Source: Campylobacter pinnipediorum subsp. caledonicus
Lineage (GTDB): Bacteria > Campylobacterota > Campylobacteria > Campylobacterales > Campylobacteraceae
NCBI RefSeq assembly: GCF_002022005.1
Contig: NZ_CP017258.1
Location: 372,001-436,000, forward strand
Direction: 5' to 3'
Length of the DNA stretch: 64,000 bases
Position numbers and translations under genes: made by a program. The notes beneath the pieces were generated by a model. The model saw only the letters and a list, made by a program, of their open reading frames with translations. It ran no database searches and was not told the DNA's origin. This document shows, piece by piece, positions 26,388-35,637 of this stretch. The number at the start of each line of letters is the position of its first letter. Position 1 is the first letter of the stretch.

Positions 26388-28312
26388 AATATATTTTGAC
26401 TTTTTTATTTTTGATAGTAGTTGCGTTTTGTGCTGGATTTTTTTATGTTTATTCTGAGGTTAGATTTAATGCTTATAATATTATTGATTATAAACCAAAA
26501 CTCACAACACAAATATTTGATGCGAACAATGAGCTTATAGCAAATGTATTTGAAGAAAATAGACTTTATGTTGCTTATGATGAGATACCGGCTAGGGTTA
26601 TAGAAGCTTTGGTAGCGATAGAGGATACTAGCTATTTTGAGCATGGTGGAGTTAACTTTGAAGCTATAGTAAGAGCTATAATAAAAGATATAAAAGTAGG
26701 AAGACTTGCAGAAGGGGCATCAACTCTTACTCAACAGCTTGTGAAAAATTTAGCTTTAACAAGTGAAAAAAAGATAGAGAGAAAGATAAAAGAGATGGTT
26801 CTTGCAATGAAGCTTGAAAATGAGCTTACAAAAGAACAAATAATAGAAAGATACCTAAATCATGTCTATTTTGGACATGGCTATTATGGTATAAAAACAG
26901 CAGCTCTTGGATACTTTAGAAAAGAGCTAAACGAGCTTAGTTTAAAAGAAATTTCAATGCTTGTAGGGCTTCCAAAAGCACCTAGCTCTTATGACCCTAC
27001 AAGACATCTTGACCTGTCTCTTAGCCGTGCAAATAGGGTTCTTGAACGTATGTATGATATAGGGTGGATAAATGAAGATGAGTATAGAAAAGGTTTGGTT
27101 GAAGAACCTGTTGTGTTTAATGATACGCTTAGTAAAAACAAAGCACCTTATGTTGTTGATGAGATACTAAAAGAGTTAAATAAAAAATACGATGACATAA
27201 AAACCGGTGGCTATGAGATCCAAAGCACGATTGATCTTGAAGTGCAAAATATGGCCAAAGAGGCTTTGAAGTTTGGATATAATGAAATACTAAGAAGAAA
27301 CAAAAAAGCAGATCCTAATATCTTAAATGGTGCAATGGTTGTTACAAAACCTCAAACCGGAGATGTGCTTGCGCTTGTTGGTGGAGTTGATTACTCAAAA
27401 AGTAGCTACAATAGAGCTACGCAAAGTAGAAGACAGCCTGGTTCTAGCTTCAAGCCTTTTATATATCAAATAGCTTTAAATAGCGGTTACTCTACTATGT
27501 CGCCAGTTGCTGACATATCTCGTAGTTTTGATATGGGAAATGGAAAAGAGTGGACACCTAAAAATTATGGCGGAGACTTTAGTGGTTATATTAGCTTAAA
27601 ACAAGCCTTAACAAAATCAAGAAACTTAGCTACTATAAATTTATTGAACGATTTGGGACTTAATTTTGTTAAAAAAGAGCTTATAAGAATGGGTTTTGGC
27701 GATATACCCGAAAATCTATCTATAGCGCTTGGTAGCTTTGGTATATCTCCTATAAATTTTGCTAGTCTTTATTCTATGTTTCCAAATGATGGAGAGGTTG
27801 TAAAAACTACTCTTATTAAAAGTATAAAAAATAGATACAAAAATCTTATCAAATTTGAATCAGAAAGAATAAGAGTTAATTCTCCTGAGCAGAGTTTTTT
27901 GATGACAACAATACTTACAAATGTCATTGAAAATGGAACCGGACGAAACGCAAGGGTAAAAGGCATACAAATAGCCGGAAAAACAGGCACAACAAATAAC
28001 AATATAGATGCTTGGTTTTGCGGCTTTACGCCAGATATAGAGGCTTTAGTTTGGTATGGAAATGATGACAATACCCCTATGAAAAAATTTGAAACAGGAG
28101 GTATTACAGCAGCTCCTGTATTTAAGAAATTTATACAAGCATATCTTAAGCAGTATCCAAATACTCAAAGAAATTTTATAAGACCAGATGGTGTTTATAG
28201 AGGTAAATATGAAGGGCATGATGAGTATTATACAAATCAATCTCCATTGCCCGATAACTCAGCTCAGCAAAATATTATGCAAGAAGTTGATGAAGGTGGA
28301 TTGATATTTTAG
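26384..28312 (+). CDS. pbpA: Class A penicillin-binding protein (PBP1A type)
   Basis: 642 residues. N-terminal membrane anchor (about 3-23), then a glycosyltransferase domain (EDTSYFEHGGVNFEAI near residue 84, ASTLTQQLVKNL) and a transpeptidase domain with SxxK in QPGSSFKPF, an SRN motif (KSRNLATIN) and KTGTT near residue 534. It polymerises and cross-links peptidoglycan in the periplasm. It overlaps maf by 4 bp. Confidence 0.96.
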   Translation: MKYILTFLFLIVVAFCAGFFYVYSEVRFNAYNIIDYKPKLTTQIFDANNELIANVFEENRLYVAYDEIPARVIEALVAIEDTSYFEHGGVNFEAIVRAIIKDIKVGRLAEGASTLTQQLVKNLALTSEKKIERKIKEMVLAMKLENELTKEQIIERYLNHVYFGHGYYGIKTAALGYFRKELNELSLKEISMLVGLPKAPSSYDPTRHLDLSLSRANRVLERMYDIGWINEDEYRKGLVEEPVVFNDTLSKNKAPYVVDEILKELNKKYDDIKTGGYEIQSTIDLEVQNMAKEALKFGYNEILRRNKKADPNILNGAMVVTKPQTGDVLALVGGVDYSKSSYNRATQSRRQPGSSFKPFIYQIALNSGYSTMSPVADISRSFDMGNGKEWTPKNYGGDFSGYISLKQALTKSRNLATINLLNDLGLNFVKKELIRMGFGDIPENLSIALGSFGISPINFASLYSMFPNDGEVVKTTLIKSIKNRYKNLIKFESERIRVNSPEQSFLMTTILTNVIENGTGRNARVKGIQIAGKTGTTNNNIDAWFCGFTPDIEALVWYGNDDNTPMKKFETGGITAAPVFKKFIQAYLKQYPNTQRNFIRPDGVYRGKYEGHDEYYTNQSPLPDNSAQQNIMQEVDEGGLIF

Positions 28313-28338
28313 ATATTTTGTCTTAAAATTAATAAAAA

Positions 28339-28374
28339 TATAAAGGTGTTTTTGGATACAGAATCACCTTTATA
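28339..28374. terminator. Bidirectional terminator between pbpA and pabC
   Basis: TATAAAGGTG (28339-28348) / CACCTTTATA (28365-28374), a perfect 10-bp stem between two convergent genes. The right arm overlaps the pabC stop codon. Confidence 0.75.
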
Positions 28375-28966
28375 TTGTTTTGATAATCTTAAAATCTTCA
28401 ATCTCGCAAAAATCAATTAAAGCATTCATTATAGCAAATCTTTTAGTATTCATAAGTCTATTTATAGATATGTTTTCTTGTCTTAAAAATCCATTTTCTA
28501 TAAGTCTAGCTCTGCATGTTCCTTTTAAAAGAGGTGTTTTTGGAGTTATCCAACCATTATCAAATATAGCAATATTTGCTATACTGGTATCAGTCACAAA
28601 GCCATCTTTGGTAATTATGATTTCTTCATAATTACTTTTTGCTTCATCTATAAGGCTTCTATCTAGGAATTTCTTACTATAGTCAAAGTCAGCACTAACT
28701 ATATAAAAACTCCTAAAATTTCTAGCCTTATATGGATAAAACTCAGATCTTATAAACTCGCCTTCTAGATTGTATATAATCTTAGCTCTAGCAGTACCAA
28801 GAGGAGCCTCGCTTGAAGTTTTTTCTAATATATCTTCAAATTCAAATTCCAATGATTTATCTATAGAGTTTTTAGCTCTTGATATATGGTATTTTAAATT
28901 TTGTGGCTTATGGTCAACTAATTTTATAGTTTCAAAAAGGAAAATAGACTTTTTTGATGAGCTCAT
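28370..28966 (-). CDS. pabC: Class IV aminotransferase, aminodeoxychorismate lyase-like
   Basis: 198 residues from the ATG at 28966, chosen because AAGGA lies 5 bp upstream. The reading frame also has ATG at 28969 and 28987. Fold-type IV PLP-enzyme features include FLFETIKLVDHKPQNLKYH at the start, the EEIIITKDGFVTDTSIANI segment and TPLLKGTCRARLIE. It would split aminodeoxychorismate to p-aminobenzoate for folate synthesis. It overlaps pabB by 35 bp in another frame. In relatives PabB and PabC domains are often one fused protein. Confidence 0.82.
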   Translation of the reverse strand: MSSSKKSIFLFETIKLVDHKPQNLKYHISRAKNSIDKSLEFEFEDILEKTSSEAPLGTARAKIIYNLEGEFIRSEFYPYKARNFRSFYIVSADFDYSKKFLDRSLIDEAKSNYEEIIITKDGFVTDTSIANIAIFDNGWITPKTPLLKGTCRARLIENGFLRQENISINRLMNTKRFAIMNALIDFCEIEDFKIIKTI

Positions 28967-29849
28967 CATATTCCTTTTTGGGATCACTTTGTTTTGTTAC
29001 GCCCCCACCGCTAAAAAAGCACAATCCATCTTGAGTTTGTTTTACAAATCTTATTAGGACAAAACTTTTACATATTTTTCCATCAAAATAGACAAAAACA
29101 CCTGTATAAAATCCTCGTTTTGAAATCTCGCATTCTTTTATTATTTCTATGGCTTTATCTCTTGGACTACCTGCTATTGAAGCTGCTGGAACAAGAGCTG
29201 AAAAAATATCTCCTAAGCTTAGCTTGGGTTTGATCTTGCCTTTTAAGTATGAACTTGTTTGGTATAAGTTTTTTACACGTTGTATATAGCGAAATTTTTC
29301 AACCTTAATATCTTCTGCAACTAAAGATAAATCATCTTTCATAAATCCTACCATTTTATATTGTTCATCTATCTCTTTTTTGTTATTTAAAAGTGTTTCT
29401 TTGGCATTTGGTAATGTTGCATCTATTGTCCCTTTCATTGGAAAGGTATGGATATGGCCATTTTTTATAGTTATAAATGGTTCCGGAGAAAAGCATACAA
29501 AATCATTTTTTTTATACACCAATGCCTTTGCTGTTGAGTATTGATATATTTCTTCTAGGCTTAAATTTGTTTTGATTTTAGTTGGAAAACATAAATTTAA
29601 AAGTTCATTTTGCTCGCTTTGTTGATATTTTGATAAAATATTAAAGCGTTCTAGATATTTTTCAAACTCTATAGGCTCTTTTTCAAGAGAGTAGTTAATT
29701 TTATTATAATTTTTAGCATTTATTTTGAATTTTATTCCGAATTTTTCAGCATCTTCAGGGGCACAGATAATATTATTTTCTGGCTCATCATAGCTTAAAA
29801 TAGCTATAAAAGGTTTGTTGCCATAAGAGTCTATTAGGTTTTTTACCAT
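28932..29849 (-). CDS. pabB: Aminodeoxychorismate synthase component I (PabB-like chorismate-binding enzyme)
   Basis: 305 residues, short compared with stand-alone PabB/TrpE (about 450) because it is mostly the chorismate-binding catalytic domain. The catalytic stretch is visible in FPMKGTIDATLPNAKETLLN, VAEDIKVEKF and SIAGSPRDKAIEIIKECE, followed by RGFYTGVFVYF. It makes 4-amino-4-deoxychorismate for folate. Ammonia is supplied by a PabA-type subunit not in this window. A perfect 26-bp palindrome lies 42 bp upstream. Confidence 0.88.
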   Translation of the reverse strand: MVKNLIDSYGNKPFIAILSYDEPENNIICAPEDAEKFGIKFKINAKNYNKINYSLEKEPIEFEKYLERFNILSKYQQSEQNELLNLCFPTKIKTNLSLEEIYQYSTAKALVYKKNDFVCFSPEPFITIKNGHIHTFPMKGTIDATLPNAKETLLNNKKEIDEQYKMVGFMKDDLSLVAEDIKVEKFRYIQRVKNLYQTSSYLKGKIKPKLSLGDIFSALVPAASIAGSPRDKAIEIIKECEISKRGFYTGVFVYFDGKICKSFVLIRFVKQTQDGLCFFSGGGVTKQSDPKKEYDELIKKVYFPF

Positions 29850-29890
29850 TGTTTTAATCCTTTGAAATTTTAAAAGCGAAATTATAGTAT

Positions 29891-29916
29891 ATATTTATTT
29901 ATTAATAAATAAATAT
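29891..29916. repeat. Perfect 26-bp A/T palindrome upstream of pabB
   Basis: ATATTTATTTATT followed directly by its exact reverse complement. It could be an operator for pabB or a simple A/T-rich cruciform. Confidence 0.6.
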
Positions 29917-30796
29917 TTATATTATTTAATGGATTAACGCAGAATTTGACTAATTTTTATTACATAATGCTAAGATTATCTAAAATTAATTGGCGGTAAT
30001 ATTTAATTTTTAAATATTAAATTACTAGAAATATTCAAAAAGGAACCTTAATAACAGGTTTATGTAGATATGAGGTGGTCTTATTTTATTGGTAGTGTTA
30101 GATCAAGCTTAAATGTGCCGTTGAGATTAAAAAACCATAAATATAATCCTAAAAAGAAAAAGCCAAAATTTTACTATATTTTTTAATATAAAATAGGATG
30201 ATATTAGAAACAATATAGATAATATAGAAGAATTTAAGGAATTGTTTTAAATGAATGTTTTTTAAGGAATTTAGAAAATTTGATATCAGATAAAAGATTA
30301 GAATCTTATAATAATATATACAACATACTAAAATTTTAATCTTATATCAAAACTCACTAGAATTATTGCTATGATAAAAATATCGTAGTAATAAATATAG
30401 TTGATTTTTATCTAGTTAAATTAAAGGGCTATGGCTGGATTGTTGATTCCGAAGATATAAAAAATTATTGAAAAAATATAAGATAAATAGAAGATTTCAT
30501 AATAATACACATAACCAATGCTTGTCAGATTTTAGTTTTGGAATAATTATATATCTTTAGAAAACATAATTTTATAAATTATATGGTTTTGATAGTCTTG
30601 ATAATTTAAATTTTTAAAGACTTTAGCGACAGTAATAGAATTTTTTATTTTTATGTTAACAATAAGAAATAGATTTTATCGGTTAGAAAACATATTGAAA
30701 TCTAGAAATAAAAATAAAATATATCCACGAATAACTTATAAATTACATGATACAAAGATTGCAATAATGCCTGAGTATTTTTAATAAAAGATTATT

Positions 30797-30831
30797 GTCA
30801 GGATAGATTATTTAGTTACCCTGACTTTTTT
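30797..30831 (+). terminator. Orphan rho-independent terminator
   Basis: GTCAGG (30797-30802) / CCTGAC (30820-30825) followed by T6. No intact gene precedes it on the plus strand, so it probably belonged to the decayed gene. Confidence 0.6.
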
Positions 30832-31011
30832 GAGTGTTGTCTCCGCTCCTCAAAGTAGATTTAGTTATATTAAAAACTTATATATAACTTATTATTTTTT
30901 TAATTATGCATAAAATATAACTATAAAAGGCTTTGTTTGGTTATAAAAAATACTTACAATAAATTATATAAAGTTATATTTTTGGTGGCTTCTAAAAGGT
31001 TTTAAATAAGG

Positions 31012-31088
31012 TGGTGTCCCCAACAGGATTCGAACCTGTGGCCTCAAAATTAGGAATTTTGCGCTCTATCCAGCTGAGCTATGAGGAC
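31012..31088 (-). tRNA. tRNA-Arg (anticodon CCT)
   Basis: On the minus strand the acceptor GTCCTCA pairs with TGGGGAC, the T-loop is TTCGAAT and the anticodon loop TTCCTAA is closed by CAAAA/TTTTG. CCA is encoded at the 3' end. It lies next to the decayed region and 2 bp from the frameshifted gene. Confidence 0.95.
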
Positions 31089-31089
31089 A

Positions 31090-31522
31090 TTATAAAATTG
31101 ATATATAAATTTCTACTTTATTATTATCAATGTATTTTTCAAAATCAGTAGTATAAGTTCTTTTTATGGTGCTATTTTCAAAAAAATGCCAAATTTCTTG
31201 CCATAGTTCTATAACAATTTCTGGAATTCTACCCTCTTTTTTAAAAACTAGATATTTTCCTTTTTTGTATCTCAACAGTGTCTAAAGTTTGCTTTTTTGA
31301 ATTTTTTGTTCCAACCAAGATATCATATTTTCCAAAATGTTTATCTTTGTAATTGAAATAAACTCCATATTTAACATTACTTTCGTTAGATACACCACTT
31401 TTAAAAAAATTATTCCATAATTTGTCTATTACGGAAGTTTTTAAATCAGATTCATCTTTATTGGTTGTGGTGGCTTTAAAACCAGTTATTTTAAAAGATT
31501 CATTTATACTAACTTCATTCAT
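31090..31522 (-). pseudogene. GyrI/AraC-effector-binding-like domain protein, frameshifted
   Basis: Two minus-strand frames (31241-31522 and 31090-31275) join into one protein of about 143 residues if one base is removed from a run of six T (plus strand 31261-31266). The join reads VEIQ-KGKYLVFKKEG. The C-terminal half (KGKYLVFKKEGRIPEIVIE, then an RTYTTDFE segment and VEIYI) is the typical core of small effector-binding proteins of the GyrI/Cass2 type. Shifted as written, the first frame stops soon after the tract. It may be a sequencing or assembly error, a slippage-controlled gene or a true pseudogene. Confidence 0.8.
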
Positions 31523-31538
31523 TGTTAAACTTTCAAAG

Positions 31539-31561
31539 TGCAGGGTAGTTTTTACCCTGCA
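31539..31561. terminator. Hairpin between fusA and the frameshifted gene
   Basis: TGCAGGGTA / TACCCTGCA, 9-bp perfect stem with 5-nt loop, 16 bp past the fusA stop. Only a short T stretch follows on the minus strand. Confidence 0.55.
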
Positions 31562-31576
31562 TTATAAGTAAACTAA

Positions 31577-33655
31577 TTAACCATTTCTCTTTTTAATGAT
31601 TTCATCGCTAACATTTTTAGGAACTTCTTCATAGTGATCAAATTCCATAGAGTATGTTGCGCGACCTTGAGTTTGGCTTCTTAGGTCTGTTGAGTATCCA
31701 AACATAGCAGCTAGTGGGCAAAATGCAGTTACTATTTTGTTTCCACTTCTGTCATCCATAGAGTTGATTTGTCCACGGCGTTTATTAAGATCGCCTATAA
31801 CATCACCCATATACTCTTCCGGAGTCTCAACTTCAACTTTCATCATAGGCTCAAGTATTACAGCGCCAGCTTTTCTAGCACCTTCCTTAAATCCCATAGA
31901 TGCAGCTAATTTAAATGCCATCTCAGAACTATCAACTTCGTGGTAGCTTCCATCAAATAATGTAACTTTTACATCTTCAACAGGGTATCCCGCTAAAACA
32001 CCGTTTTGTAAAGCTTCTTGACAACCTTTGTCTACTGCAGGTATGTATTCTTTAGGAACAACACCACCCTTGATATCATTAACAAATTCATATCCACTTC
32101 CTGGCTCTAAAGGCTCAAGACGTAAGAATACGTGTCCATACTGACCACGACCACCAGATTGTTTTGCATATTTGTATTCTTGCTCAACTGTTTTTCTTAT
32201 AGTTTCTCTGTAAGCAACTTGTGGTTGTCCTACTTCAGCATCAACTTTAAATTCTCTAAGCATACGATCAACAATAATTTCAAGGTGAAGCTCGCCCATA
32301 CCTGAAATAATAGTCTGTCCGCTTTCTTCATCTGTTCCAACTCTAAAGCTTGGATCTTCTTGTGCAAGTTTCTGTAAAGCAATGGCCATTTTTTCTTGGT
32401 CAGCTTTTGTTTTAGGTTCAACAGCAACGCTAATAACTGGATCTGGGAAATCCATTCTTTCAAGGATAACATGATCTTTATCGCTTGATAGTGTATCACC
32501 TGTTAGTGTATCTTTTAGTCCAACTACAGCGCCTATCTCACCTGCATGTAAAACACTAATTTCTTCTCTTTTGTTTGAGTGCATTTTAAGTAAACGGCCA
32601 ATTCTTTCTTTTTTACCTTTTACTGGGTTGTAGGCATAGCTTCCGCTCTCCAAACTACCACGATACACACGAACGAATGTAAGTTGTCCAACAAATGGAT
32701 CTGTCATGATTTTGAATGCAAGACCTGCAAACTCGCCATCATCTGTAGAATCAACCACAACCTCTGTGCCATCTTCATACTCGCCTTTTATTGCAGCAAC
32801 TTCATCAGGGGCAGGTAGATATTCAACAACAGCATCAAGTAGTGGTTGAACGCCTTTGTTTTTAAATGCTGTTCCACAAAGCATAGGTATGATTGCCATA
32901 GAAAGACAACCAGCTTTTAAACCTTTTTTGATTTCATCTGTTGTTAGCTCTTCACCACCAAAGAATTTTTCCATTAAAGCATCATCTGTTTCAGCGATAG
33001 ATTCTACCATTTTTGCTCTATACTCTTCTGCTTTTTCTTTTAGTTCCGCTGGAATTTCTTTTTCTACAAATGTAGTTGGTTTATTTTCATCTTCCCAAAC
33101 AAGAGTTTTCATAGTAACCAAATCAACTACACCTTTGAAGTTATCTTCAGAACCTATAGGAATTTGTATAGGCACAGGATTTGCTTTTAGTCTGTCTTTT
33201 ATTTGTTGCTCAACATTAAAAAAGTTAGCACCAGTTCTATCCATTTTGTTTACAAAAACCATTCTTGGAACACGGTATTTGTTTGCTTGTCTCCAAACTG
33301 TTTCAGATTGAGGTTGAACCCCACCAACAGCACAAAAAACAGCAACAGCACCATCTAGAACACGCATAGAACGCTCAACTTCAATAGTAAAATCAACGTG
33401 TCCCGGAGTGTCGATTAGGTTAATTTGGTGTTCTTTCCAAAAACAAGTTGTAGCAGCTGAAGTAATTGTTATACCTCTTTCTTTTTCTTGCTCCATCCAG
33501 TCCATTGTTGCAGCACCATCATGAACTTCACCTATTTTATGACTCATACCTGTAAAGTATAAAATTCTCTCACTAGTTGTTGTTTTACCAGCATCTATGT
33601 GTGCGGCAATACCAATGTTTCTAACCATATGTAATGGTGTTTTTCTGTTTGACAT
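31577..33655 (-). CDS. fusA: Elongation factor G
   Basis: 692 residues, normal for EF-G, the GTPase that drives translocation. G1 AHIDAGKTT near residue 18, the switch/G3 DTPGHVDF and G4 NKMD are all present. It follows rpsG by 18 bp in the str-operon order rpsL-rpsG-fusA. There is no tuf gene after it. Confidence 0.98.
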   Translation of the reverse strand: MSNRKTPLHMVRNIGIAAHIDAGKTTTSERILYFTGMSHKIGEVHDGAATMDWMEQEKERGITITSAATTCFWKEHQINLIDTPGHVDFTIEVERSMRVLDGAVAVFCAVGGVQPQSETVWRQANKYRVPRMVFVNKMDRTGANFFNVEQQIKDRLKANPVPIQIPIGSEDNFKGVVDLVTMKTLVWEDENKPTTFVEKEIPAELKEKAEEYRAKMVESIAETDDALMEKFFGGEELTTDEIKKGLKAGCLSMAIIPMLCGTAFKNKGVQPLLDAVVEYLPAPDEVAAIKGEYEDGTEVVVDSTDDGEFAGLAFKIMTDPFVGQLTFVRVYRGSLESGSYAYNPVKGKKERIGRLLKMHSNKREEISVLHAGEIGAVVGLKDTLTGDTLSSDKDHVILERMDFPDPVISVAVEPKTKADQEKMAIALQKLAQEDPSFRVGTDEESGQTIISGMGELHLEIIVDRMLREFKVDAEVGQPQVAYRETIRKTVEQEYKYAKQSGGRGQYGHVFLRLEPLEPGSGYEFVNDIKGGVVPKEYIPAVDKGCQEALQNGVLAGYPVEDVKVTLFDGSYHEVDSSEMAFKLAASMGFKEGARKAGAVILEPMMKVEVETPEEYMGDVIGDLNKRRGQINSMDDRSGNKIVTAFCPLAAMFGYSTDLRSQTQGRATYSMEFDHYEEVPKNVSDEIIKKRNG

Positions 33656-33673
33656 AAAATTCCTCTCTTAATC

Positions 33674-34153
<480 letters not shown>

Positions 34154-34216
34154 TCAAATTTAAAAATTTTACTCAAACTAGGCTAAAACTTGAGCTAGTC
34201 TGCATATATTATTATT

Positions 34217-34600
34217 TTACTTCTTAGCTTCTTTAGGGCGTTTAGCACCATATTTAGAGCGAGAAACTGTTCTTTTTGCTACACCAGCTGTGTCTAATGC
34301 ACCACGAACGATGTGATACTTAACACCCGGTAAGTCTTTAACCCTACCACCACGAACTAGAACTATTGAGTGTTCTTGTAGGTTGTGGCCTTCTCCGCCT
34401 ATATAGCTAATAACTTCAAAGCCACTAGTTAATCTAACTTTGGCAACTTTTCTAAGAGCTGAGTTTGGCTTTTTAGGAGTAGTTGTATAAACTCTCGTGC
34501 AAACTCCTCTTCTTTGAGGGCACTCTTTAAGTGCAGGTGATTTTGACTTGTAAGTCACCTTCTTACGTTCATTTCTGACCAATTGATTTATGGTTGGCAC
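34217..34600 (-). CDS. rpsL: 30S ribosomal protein S12
   Basis: 127 residues from a GTG start at 34600 ([13 protein letters not shown] follows), with AAGGAA 5 bp upstream. A TTG further upstream at 34615 would add five residues not found in the family. The conserved decoding-site segments [13 protein letters not shown] and [13 protein letters not shown] are intact; the classical streptomycin-site lysines are present. First gene of the str operon. Confidence 0.97.
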   Translation of the reverse strand: MPTINQLVRNERKKVTYKSKSPALKECPQRRGVCTRVYTTTPKKPNSALRKVAKVRLTSGFEVISYIGGEGHNLQEHSIVLVRGGRVKDLPGVKYHIVRGALDTAGVAKRTVSRSKYGAKRPKEAKK

Positions 34601-34934
34601 AGTAATTCCTTTCAACTAAATTTATAAAAAAGACCTAATTTTATTTAAAATTTCCTTAAATATAAGTAAAACACTATATAAAATAAAATTTTTCAAATTA
34701 TTTTTGATAATTTTTATATTGTGGATTTGTATTAAAATTCTTATTATAAAACTATAATCTATAAATATATTTTTATGTCTATAAATTTTGTTTTTATTTA
34801 TTTCTTAAAAACAGAAAATACACATTAATAATCTTGCATTTTGATTGAAATTTGATTTATAATAATTTTAATTTTTTTGATTAATTTGCAGATTATATAA
34901 AATATACACCTAATAAAAATAGGTGTATTTTATT
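34601..34934. other. Intergenic region rpsL-cmeR
   Basis: 334 bp, very A/T-rich, with no coding sequence seen. It holds the rpsL promoter region (minus strand) and, at its left end, the terminator of the TetR gene. Confidence 0.5.
34905..34930. terminator. Terminator after the TetR gene
   Basis: ATACACCTA / TAGGTGTAT stem with A/T-rich flanks on both sides; T-rich runs follow in either direction. Confidence 0.55.
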
Positions 34935-35597
34935 TTATTTTTTACATGCTCCATATAAAAAAATTTCAACTATGTTTTTAGCCATCATCTCTTTTCTTTT
35001 TTTTGTAGGGCTTTTTATCTCTTTATTTCCAAGCCAAAGTGTATGTGTGTAAAAAGGATCTCTTATTAATGCACAAAACTTATAAGCAAGTGTTTCGCTC
35101 TCTGTATAAGATTCTTTTTCTTCCGATATCGGAAGCTCTAGGTCTTTTAATTGTGATTTTATCTCTTCTCTTTCAAAGTATTGTATTAAAAGGTTTACAC
35201 TCTTTGATACAATGCTTTCATATAAAATTCTCCCAAGTCCAGGATTTTTATATGTTTCACTAATGACAATTCTAGAAAGTTCTATAACTTCTATCCTATA
35301 AAAAATTTCTATGTAGCTAATAGCAAATTTATATAAATATTCATCTAAATTATTAGTGTCTTTCAATTTTACACTTTTTTCAAGATTTTCTTGGAAGTCA
35401 CTAAATTTTTTATCTAGTATAGCCTCAAAAAGGCCTTCTTTGTTTGTAAAAAATTTATATATACTAGCAAGTGAACCACCACTTTTACGAACCAAGTCGT
35501 TTAAACTAGTTCTTTCATATCCGTTTTGTAAAAATAGTTCAAGCCCTACTTGTATGAAATTATCATATCTCTTCTGACCCTTGTTTGAAATGCTCAT
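34935..35597 (-). CDS. cmeR: TetR-family transcriptional repressor, CmeR-like
   Basis: 220 residues with an N-terminal TetR helix-turn-helix (about residues 10-55: GLELFLQNGYERTSLNDLV, then SIYKFFTNKEGLFEAIL) and an all-helical ligand domain. In C. jejuni cmeR lies next to the ccoG-like gene and rpsU, exactly the neighbours found here, and represses the cmeABC multidrug efflux operon. Here the efflux genes are not adjacent; rpsL follows instead. The name rests on synteny plus family, so the regulated target is inference. Confidence 0.7.
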   Translation of the reverse strand: MSISNKGQKRYDNFIQVGLELFLQNGYERTSLNDLVRKSGGSLASIYKFFTNKEGLFEAILDKKFSDFQENLEKSVKLKDTNNLDEYLYKFAISYIEIFYRIEVIELSRIVISETYKNPGLGRILYESIVSKSVNLLIQYFEREEIKSQLKDLELPISEEKESYTESETLAYKFCALIRDPFYTHTLWLGNKEIKSPTKKRKEMMAKNIVEIFLYGACKK

Positions 35598-35637
35598 ATT
35601 CTTATTGTACCTTCCTTAAAAATGTAAAATTATAATT

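Larger units (their letters stand above)
29850..31011. other. Gene-free, probably decayed DNA
   Basis: About 1.16 kb without an intact gene. A 26-bp perfect palindrome at 29891-29916 lies upstream of pabB. Plus-strand coding-like scraps interrupted by stops and frame changes occur near 30263 (RNLENLISDKRLESYNN), 30400 (DFYLVKLKGYGWIVDSEDI) and 30698-30784 (a stretch ending KIAIMPEYF), followed by a rho-independent terminator at 30797-30831. The order of scraps and the terminator suggest one dead plus-strand gene. The RLESY segment recalls Abi-type abortive-infection proteins, but this is a weak guess. Confidence 0.5.

Noticed and set aside
31012-31088. tRNA-Arg as an att site of an integrated element
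   Set aside because: No integrase and no second copy of the tRNA 3' end were seen nearby; the flanking decay alone does not prove an island.
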